Positions 5,538 through 5,908 of a stretch of DNA of 5,908 nt are shown here, in pieces. The DNA is from Propionibacteriaceae bacterium. Lineage in GTDB: Bacteria > Actinomycetota > Actinomycetes > Propionibacteriales > Propionibacteriaceae. Both the position numbers and the translations under genes were made by a program. The notes under the pieces were generated by a model, which had not been told where the DNA came from, searched no databases, and saw nothing but the letters and a program-made list of their open reading frames with translations. Positions within the stretch are counted from its first letter, which is position 1. Each line of letters starts with the position of its first letter. The stretch lies in the NCBI GenBank assembly GCA_031268065.1, contig JAIRXX010000365.1:1-5908 (forward strand). The letters run 5' to 3'.

Positions 5538-5908
5538 ATGCGAGTGCCGTGCCTGAAAATGCCGCGAACTAAGCTATCGGTAGCTACCGCCATACTGGCG
5601 GTCCTCGCCACGCTCACCCTCACGGGATGCACCGGGGACAATGAGATTTTCAACATCCCGCCCACATCAGGCCGGGAACCAGCGGAACAGACCACTGTGC
5701 CCGCGCCCGAGACGCCTGCCTTAACAGCAGACACCAAAGCCCCGGACGAAGAAGCTGATACTGAGCCTGTCCTCGATCCGACATGCCGCAAAGTAGACAA
5801 AGACAACCTGCGACGCGCTACCGATCTCGTCAAGATTTATTGGGGTGGCAAGATCGCTAAGAGCGCAATGGTCGATGCGGGCAAAGGCTATTTTGTGGTT
5901 GCAGTGCG
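5538..5908 (+). CDS. Putative secreted lipoprotein, 5' part (runs off the window)
   Basis: A frame open to the window end encodes at least 123 residues with a lipoprotein signal peptide. It has a basic n-region (MRVPCLKMPRTK), a hydrophobic core (13-28) and an LTGC lipobox with the lipidated Cys at 31. This predicts export, acylation and anchoring on the outer face of the membrane. A low-complexity acidic and Pro/Thr-rich spacer (about 35-75) follows. A more ordered part then begins around DPTCRKVDKDNLRRATDLVK (80-99), followed by IYWGGKIAKSAMVDAGKGYF. I do not recognise this domain. Start choice is uncertain. ATG 5538 has a GGGG stretch shortly upstream; ATG 5499 in frame would add 13 residues; ATG 5559 would give a shorter n-region but has a poor ribosome site. 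Codon use is less G/C-biased than in pnp, consistent with accessory DNA. The neighbour on the left is the phage-like coiled-coil gene. Confidence 0.75.
   Translation, partial: MRVPCLKMPRTKLSVATAILAVLATLTLTGCTGDNEIFNIPPTSGREPAEQTTVPAPETPALTADTKAPDEEADTEPVLDPTCRKVDKDNLRRATDLVKIYWGGKIAKSAMVDAGKGYFVVAV

Noticed and set aside
5168..5833. 221-codon minus-strand frame across the lipoprotein start
   Set aside because: It runs antisense to a convincing signal peptide and lipobox, and its Ser/Arg-rich translation has no recognisable domain.

Overview
This GC-rich window looks like the chromosome of a high-GC Gram-positive bacterium (Actinobacteria, possibly a Propionibacteriaceae-like propionate fermenter). 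The evidence is the actinobacterial style of its PNPase and S15 proteins, the strong G/C bias at third codon positions in the core genes, and genes for a sodium-pumping biotin-dependent decarboxylase. The taxonomic placement is inference, because no 16S or other marker is present.

Left part, plus strand (1-1315): the end of a biotin carboxyl carrier gene overlaps (GTGA) the gene for the membrane-embedded beta subunit of a Na+-translocating decarboxylase. The biotin protein carries CO2 from an upstream carboxyltransferase, not in the window, to the beta subunit, where decarboxylation drives Na+ out of the cell. Positions 1316-1739 hold an unrecognised open-frame fragment followed by two hairpins of opposite polarity. 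One is a U-tract terminator for the rightward operon and the other a long, nearly perfect hairpin at the 3' end of the leftward rpsO-pnp unit.

Middle, minus strand (1740-4511): the conserved rpsO-pnp pair (ribosomal protein S15, then polynucleotide phosphorylase). The 204-nt spacer contains a 39-nt stem-loop, like the RNase III-processed pnp leaders known in E. coli and Streptomyces. The rpsO leader contains a duplicated GAGATTGG element that can pair in mutually exclusive ways next to the ribosome binding site, so it is a candidate S15 autoregulatory RNA. A good -10 box (TAAAAT) lies about 110 nt upstream of rpsO.

Right part (4585-5908): accessory DNA replaces the genes often found upstream of rpsO. 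It holds a start-less, 5'-truncated minus-strand fragment encoding a C-terminal helix-turn-helix (probably a HicB-like antitoxin remnant) and a small plus-strand gene for a membrane-anchored coiled-coil protein of phage-like design. It ends with the start of a lipoprotein gene of unknown function that runs off the window. I see no complete novel multi-gene system. The most interesting signals are the RNA-level structures around rpsO and pnp and the gene debris next to rpsO.
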